Part shown: positions 60,256 to 64,000 of the stretch, one piece after another
Position numbering within the stretch: the stretch's first letter is position 1
Layout of the letters: every line of letters begins with the position of its first letter
NCBI GenBank assembly: GCA_019459455.1
Contig: JAIBEX010000021.1
Coordinates: forward strand, 1-64,000
Direction of reading: 5' to 3'
DNA length: 64,000 nucleotides
Origin: Weeksellaceae bacterium
GTDB taxonomy: Bacteria; Bacteroidota; Bacteroidia; Flavobacteriales; Weeksellaceae
The notes under the pieces: generated by a model
What the model was told of the DNA's origin: nothing
The model's database searches: none
The model's input: the letters and a program-made list of their open reading frames with translations, nothing else
Position numbers and translations under genes: made by a program

Positions 60256-61917
60256 TCAGTCTTTATTCTTCCTGAAATGCTCATCCTTGAACATGATGTT
60301 ATAGACCAGGAATAATCCGAGTCCAATCGCGATCATAAAGAAGACAAAGGGCAGGATTCCATACCCCATGACGGAATAGCTGGACGGAATCCTCATCAGC
60401 AGCGCAGCACCGATAATCATGGCGGCTATAATCAGACCTGCAGTAATGCGGTTTGCTACCTTCTGAAATCCGTCGGTAAGCCGTTCCTCATCAATGGCAT
60501 TTATCTTTAACTCCAGTTCATTGTTCGCGAGTCGCTCTGTGATTTTGTTGAGGCGTCCCGGAAGATTTTCAACCAGTTTCTTGTTTTCCAGCAGAAATCC
60601 GTAGGCATTTTCGGGCTTCAGTTCCTTCTTCATCTTTTTGTTCACCATCTCGTCCATAAATTTGCGGATGGCCTTCTGAAGGTCATATTTGGGAGTGAGT
60701 ACCGCAATGATTTGGTCCAGATTCAGGAGTATTTTGCCTAAGATATTAAGTTCTACAGCCAGCTTGATGCCTTCGTCAGCTGCAATCCGGTTCATTTGGA
60801 GCAGGATTCGGCCGGTTTCCATGTCTTCAGCATTTGTACTGGTGCTGTCCATGACGAGGCGGTTGATGTTTTTTCTGAAATTGTCCACGTTGGCTTTCGC
60901 GGCATCGTAAACACTCATCTCCAGCAAAGCTTCTGTGATGGCATCGCCGTCTTTTTTACTCATGCCAACGAGCAGCATCATGATTTTTTCCTGAAGTTTG
61001 GGGCTGAATTTAGCGACCATGCCCAAATCCATCAGCGCTACCTGGTTATCCGACGTTAAGTGAATGTTTCCCGGGTGCGGGTCGGCATGTGCAAAGCCAT
61101 CTACAATGATTTGCTTCAGATAACCTTCCACCAGGTCATCGATGATGGGGTTGAAATCAATTTCGGTTTTCTTGATGTTTCCGAGTGAAGTGATTTTTTT
61201 GCCTTCAATGAAGTCCATAGTAAGCACTTTGGATGACGAATATTCTGAGACCGGCGATGGGATGACCAAATGTCTGTACGTCTTTAGGTTTTCCTTCAGG
61301 ATAATCAGGTTTTGAGCCTCTTTGTTGTAATCCAGTTCATTCAGCAGTATGAATCGCAGTTCCTCAATCACATCATCCAGGGCATATTTTTTTGCTGCTT
61401 TGGAATGCGTAACGGCCAGATCAGCCATTTGTTTCAGGGTATCCAGGTCCTCCAGGAAATTTTTACGGACGCCCGGCCGCTGTATCTTGACCGCCACCAC
61501 CCGTCCGGAGTGGAGTAACGCTTTGTGAACCTGGCCGATAGAGGCACTCGCAAGCGGAACCTGATCAAATTCTACAAAAGCTTTCTTTATACGTACTCCA
61601 ATTTCCTCTTCGAAGATCCTTTCCACCTCCTCGTACGAAATCGTCTCCACATCATCCTGCAGATTAGCCAAGGCATCGAGGTAATGGTCCGGCAAAAGGT
61701 CTGGCCTTGTGGACAGCAGCTGACCCAGTTTTACATAGGTCGGTCCCATCTGCTTTAAATCTTCAACAAGTTCTTCCGGTTTCTGGCTGAACTCCAAATC
61801 GGTTGTGGCTTCATCATTCAGAGCAGTATTGGCGGTGGATTTTACGACATCGCTGTTGTAATATTTTAAGATAAAGCTGAAAAATTTGGTGTATGTGCTG
61901 AGTTGTTCTAGAGCCAT
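60256..61917 (-). CDS. AarF/UbiB/ABC1-family atypical kinase
   Basis: The 553-residue membrane protein carries the family KxGQ motif (YVKLGQLLSTRPD, K63-Q66), the alanine-rich ASASIGQVH loop and the AVKIQRP lysine. The catalytic stretch HADPHPGN and metal site LMDLGM are also present. Two transmembrane helices close the C-terminus (about 495-545). UbiB-type ATPases support isoprenoid quinone synthesis, here presumably menaquinone, since Flavobacteriia lack ubiquinone. The gene is monocistronic and ends in a hairpin terminator. Confidence 0.92.
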   Translation of the reverse strand: MALEQLSTYTKFFSFILKYYNSDVVKSTANTALNDEATTDLEFSQKPEELVEDLKQMGPTYVKLGQLLSTRPDLLPDHYLDALANLQDDVETISYEEVERIFEEEIGVRIKKAFVEFDQVPLASASIGQVHKALLHSGRVVAVKIQRPGVRKNFLEDLDTLKQMADLAVTHSKAAKKYALDDVIEELRFILLNELDYNKEAQNLIILKENLKTYRHLVIPSPVSEYSSSKVLTMDFIEGKKITSLGNIKKTEIDFNPIIDDLVEGYLKQIIVDGFAHADPHPGNIHLTSDNQVALMDLGMVAKFSPKLQEKIMMLLVGMSKKDGDAITEALLEMSVYDAAKANVDNFRKNINRLVMDSTSTNAEDMETGRILLQMNRIAADEGIKLAVELNILGKILLNLDQIIAVLTPKYDLQKAIRKFMDEMVNKKMKKELKPENAYGFLLENKKLVENLPGRLNKITERLANNELELKINAIDEERLTDGFQKVANRITAGLIIAAMIIGAALLMRIPSSYSVMGYGILPFVFFMIAIGLGLFLVYNIMFKDEHFRKNKD

Positions 61918-62030
61918 AGGTTTATTTTCTAACCTTACAGAAAAAAATGTACCACAAAAGAATTGAGGTGAAAGGCAAATGATTTTTGCAGCGACAAATA
62001 TGTTCCCTCCTTACCTGAGCGGAAAATTAT

Positions 62031-62723
62031 TCAGATCATCTTCCCATAATTCCACGCCGCAATGAAAATCCCCGCAGTTTCCGTACGAAGCCGTTGGGAT
62101 CCCAATGAAACGGCATGAACACCGGCCTCGGCCAGCATTTTAATCTCGTTTAGGCTGAAATCTCCTTCGGGACCAATCAAAAAAGTGGTGTTTTCCGATA
62201 ATGGAATCTCTTTCAGATTTACTCTATCAAATGCCTCTTCACAATGTGCAATAAAAGTGTTGGCCGGATTAATGGTCTTAATGAAATTCGGAAGTTTTAC
62301 CAGGTCATTGATTTGAGGAAAATGAAACCTTAAAGACTGTTTGGAGGCGGCAACGGCCTGCTTTTGTATTCTTTCAAAATTAAGATTACGTCTTTCCGAT
62401 TTTTCCGTGAGGAGGAACGTGATTTCGGAGACCCCTAGTTCCGTCGCTTTTTCAACAAAGAACTCTGTACGGTCCATGTTTTTTGTTGGCGCAATCGCAA
62501 TGTGGAGCCGGGGAGTAAAAGGTGGAATTGCTTTAAGTAACTCAGTGACCCCCAGAGTAATCTTTTTTCCTTCAAAGATCAGGTTGCCGGTAGCAGCATT
62601 GCCTTTTCCATCTGTTAGGGTAATCTCCTCATTCGCCCTCATCCGCAGTACCTTTACAATGTGCTGCTGTTCATCCTCATCAATTTTAACGGTGGGGAGT
62701 ATTTCGCCAAAAAATAATTTCAT
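62031..62723 (-). CDS. rsmE: 16S rRNA (uracil-1498-N3)-methyltransferase
   Basis: RsmE methylates U1498 of 16S rRNA in the decoding centre. The 230-residue protein has an N-terminal PUA-like RNA-binding region with LTDGKGN. The SPOUT (trefoil-knot) methyltransferase domain carries LIGPEGDFSLNE and the knot motif SLGSQRLRTETA that binds SAM. It lies 16 bases after tsaD on the same strand, giving a tsaD-rsmE operon focused on translation components. A gap of 113 bases follows before the UbiB-family gene. Confidence 0.94.
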   Translation of the reverse strand: MKLFFGEILPTVKIDEDEQQHIVKVLRMRANEEITLTDGKGNAATGNLIFEGKKITLGVTELLKAIPPFTPRLHIAIAPTKNMDRTEFFVEKATELGVSEITFLLTEKSERRNLNFERIQKQAVAASKQSLRFHFPQINDLVKLPNFIKTINPANTFIAHCEEAFDRVNLKEIPLSENTTFLIGPEGDFSLNEIKMLAEAGVHAVSLGSQRLRTETAGIFIAAWNYGKMI

Positions 62724-62739
62724 GTGTTTTGAAAGTTAA

Positions 62740-63783
62740 TTAACCTTTACCCTGCTCCAGTTCCGATACAAGGTCATAGCGGGCAGTAGCTGAAACAGAT
62801 AAGTCTGCGAATTCGCCGCGCTCAAACTTCAGTTTTGCAACCATGGCAATCATGGCTGCATTGTCGGTGGTATACTCAAACTTGGGAATGTAAATTTGCC
62901 AACCCACTTTTTCCTGATTTTCTGTCATTGCAGCTCTGAGCCTTGAATTGGCTGAAACTCCACCGGCGATTGCAACTTCGTGAATTCCGAGGTCCGCAGC
63001 TGCTTTCTGCAGTTTCTCCATTAGAATTTCCACGATGCTTTTCTGAACAGACGCGCACAGGTCATTCATGTTTTCTTTAATGAAGTCAGGGTTTTTTTTC
63101 AACTCCTTTTGAATGAAATAAAGGACAGAAGTTTTGATACCGCTGAAGGAATAGTCATAATTCTCAAGCCGAGGCTTGTTGAACTTGAAGGCGTTTTCGT
63201 TCCCTTCCTTCGCAAGACGGTCAATGATGGGTCCGGCTGGATAATCAAGACCAAGGATTTTGCCTATTTTATCGAAGGCTTCACCAGCGGCATCGTCCAT
63301 TGTTTTCCCGATGACCTGCATTTCAAAATAATCCTTCACAAGGACAATCATGGTGTGTCCACCGCTTACGGTTAGGCACAAAAATGGAAATTTAGGCGGC
63401 ACAGGATTTGCATCTTCAATGAAATGCGCTAAAATATGCGCCTGCAGGTGGTTTACCTCAATTAACGGAACGTTCAGACTCATAGCCAGCGACTTTGCAA
63501 AGGAGGTGCCGACTAGAAGTGAACCAAGCAGTCCGGGACCTCGTGTAAATCCAATGGCAGCAATATCATTTTGTTGTATATTTGCTTTGCTTATGCACTG
63601 CTTTACTACGGGAATAATGTTTTGCTGATGCGCACGGGATGCCAGCTCCGGAACTACTCCACCATACAGGTTGTGTATTTCCTGGTTGGCGGCAATGTTG
63701 GAGAGGATTTTGTTTCCCACGATTATCGCAGCCGAAGTATCGTCGCAGGACGATTCTATACCTAAAATTATTGACTCGTTCAT
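62740..63783 (-). CDS. tsaD: tRNA N6-threonylcarbamoyladenosine synthase subunit TsaD
   Basis: TsaD transfers the threonylcarbamoyl group onto A37 of ANN-decoding tRNAs, with TsaB, TsaC and TsaE. The 347-residue ASKHA-fold protein opens ILGIESSCDDTSAAI, and has the metal-binding HLQAH within EVNHLQAHILAHF, AIAGGVSANSRLR and DNAAMIA. A longer frame reaches 63990, but its first 69 residues are the antisense of the divergent tamB gene, so the ATG at 63783 is used. The promoter lies inside the first codons of tamB. Confidence 0.96.
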   Translation of the reverse strand: MNESIILGIESSCDDTSAAIIVGNKILSNIAANQEIHNLYGGVVPELASRAHQQNIIPVVKQCISKANIQQNDIAAIGFTRGPGLLGSLLVGTSFAKSLAMSLNVPLIEVNHLQAHILAHFIEDANPVPPKFPFLCLTVSGGHTMIVLVKDYFEMQVIGKTMDDAAGEAFDKIGKILGLDYPAGPIIDRLAKEGNENAFKFNKPRLENYDYSFSGIKTSVLYFIQKELKKNPDFIKENMNDLCASVQKSIVEILMEKLQKAAADLGIHEVAIAGGVSANSRLRAAMTENQEKVGWQIYIPKFEYTTDNAAMIAMVAKLKFERGEFADLSVSATARYDLVSELEQGKG

Positions 63784-63787
63784 TACA

Positions 63788-64000
63788 ATGGCAAATATAG
63801 AGAATAATAAAAACAGTAACGAACAGCAACCAAATACAATTCCTGAAAAGATTGAAGAACGGGTTGAGCAGGTAAAGGAGGTTGTTTCCGATGTGGTGCA
63901 GCATCCTGTGGAATCGGCTGGAGCTATTGTGGAGCAGGCTGCAAAAGATGTAACCGACTTAAAATGGTGGGCTAAGCTTTTACTCATCATTTTCTGGGCA
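63788..64000 (+). CDS. TamB-like translocation/assembly module protein, N-terminal part
   Basis: A plus-strand frame starts at the ATG at 63788 and runs open to the right edge (71 codons). It begins with an Asn/Gln/Glu-rich cytoplasmic stretch and a charged helix (KIEERVEQVKEVV). It then reaches the inner-membrane anchor LKWWAKLLLIIFWA, where the window stops. The divergent arrangement with tsaD, and this N-terminal form, match the flavobacterial TamB (DUF490) genes as I remember them. TamB spans the periplasm and moves lipids or assists outer-membrane protein assembly. Only about 5 percent of the expected gene is visible. Confidence 0.7.
   Translation, partial: MANIENNKNSNEQQPNTIPEKIEERVEQVKEVVSDVVQHPVESAGAIVEQAAKDVTDLKWWAKLLLIIFWA
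63792..63799 (-). promoter_or_regulatory. -7 element of tsaD inside the tamB coding sequence
   Basis: TATATTTG on the minus strand is a perfect TAnnTTTG, 8 bases before the tsaD ATG and within tamB codons 2 to 4. Confidence 0.55.

Noticed and set aside
62740-63990. Longer tsaD frame beginning at 63990
   Set aside because: The additional 69 residues are the antisense of the tamB start and lack tsaD sequence; the conserved opening begins at 63783.

Overview
The window is a chromosomal segment of a Bacteroidota bacterium of class Flavobacteriia, most likely in the Chryseobacterium/Kaistella group (Weeksellaceae). The evidence is type IX secretion hardware and cargo (a PorP/SprF-like barrel and two secreted proteins with C-terminal sorting domains), the Bacteroidetes -7 promoter element TAnnTTTG in front of many genes, scarce Shine-Dalgarno sequences, and familiar flavobacterial pairs such as tsaD divergent from tamB. 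Nearly all of it is housekeeping sequence. I see no rRNA, tRNA, CRISPR array, prophage or transposase gene.

Layout. 0.5-5.2 kb (minus): a small secreted protein, an acyl-CoA carboxylase carboxyltransferase subunit, then a ddl-coaD-TRIC/YadS operon. 5.3-10.6 kb (plus): a membrane-anchored PASTA protein without a kinase, an RluD-type pseudouridine synthase, PorP/SprF, hemW and murI. 10.7-14.8 kb: a beta-lactamase-fold hydrolase, then a patch of orphan small genes with a gene remnant and a 45-bp direct repeat. 14.8-19.9 kb: a fused UMP synthase of eukaryotic type, an AEC transporter, an orphan ABC ATPase, a YceI lipoprotein and pheS. 20-25.3 kb: a DUF3108 protein, a ferredoxin reductase with its 2Fe-2S ferredoxin, and a secreted GH13 amylase.

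25.6-31.7 kb: an endonuclease/exonuclease/phosphatase-fold protein, an Lrp regulator, deoC with an ALDH16-like double-domain aldehyde dehydrogenase (together a plausible deoxyribose-5-phosphate to acetate route), and a tRNA dihydrouridine synthase. 31.8-40.6 kb is the cell-envelope block: an M23 peptidase, a very large outer-membrane barrel protein, a T9SS cargo protein, an M1-peptidase-like protein that has lost its zinc site and is fused to a barrel, and a second YceI protein. 40.7-48.3 kb: a DsbA-like oxidoreductase, small unknowns, pepD, a LURP-one-like protein, recR with two glycosyltransferases, and secG. 48.4-58.8 kb: a catalytic/non-catalytic M16 peptidase pair, hutH, uvrC, two cold-shock proteins behind a leader of about 240 nt, and a UvrD-type helicase. 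58.9-64 kb: a palindromic repeat element, a HipA-like kinase overlapping a DUF3037 gene, a UbiB-family kinase, and tsaD-rsmE divergent from a truncated tamB.

A recurrent theme is start-codon geometry. In several genes (dusB-like, recR, uvrC, the ABC ATPase, the HipA-like kinase) the TAnnTTTG element ends only 4-6 nt before the start codon, which predicts leaderless mRNAs. The same element was used to correct several starts, to TTG or to an internal ATG. All functional calls come from reading motifs by eye; no database search was run.
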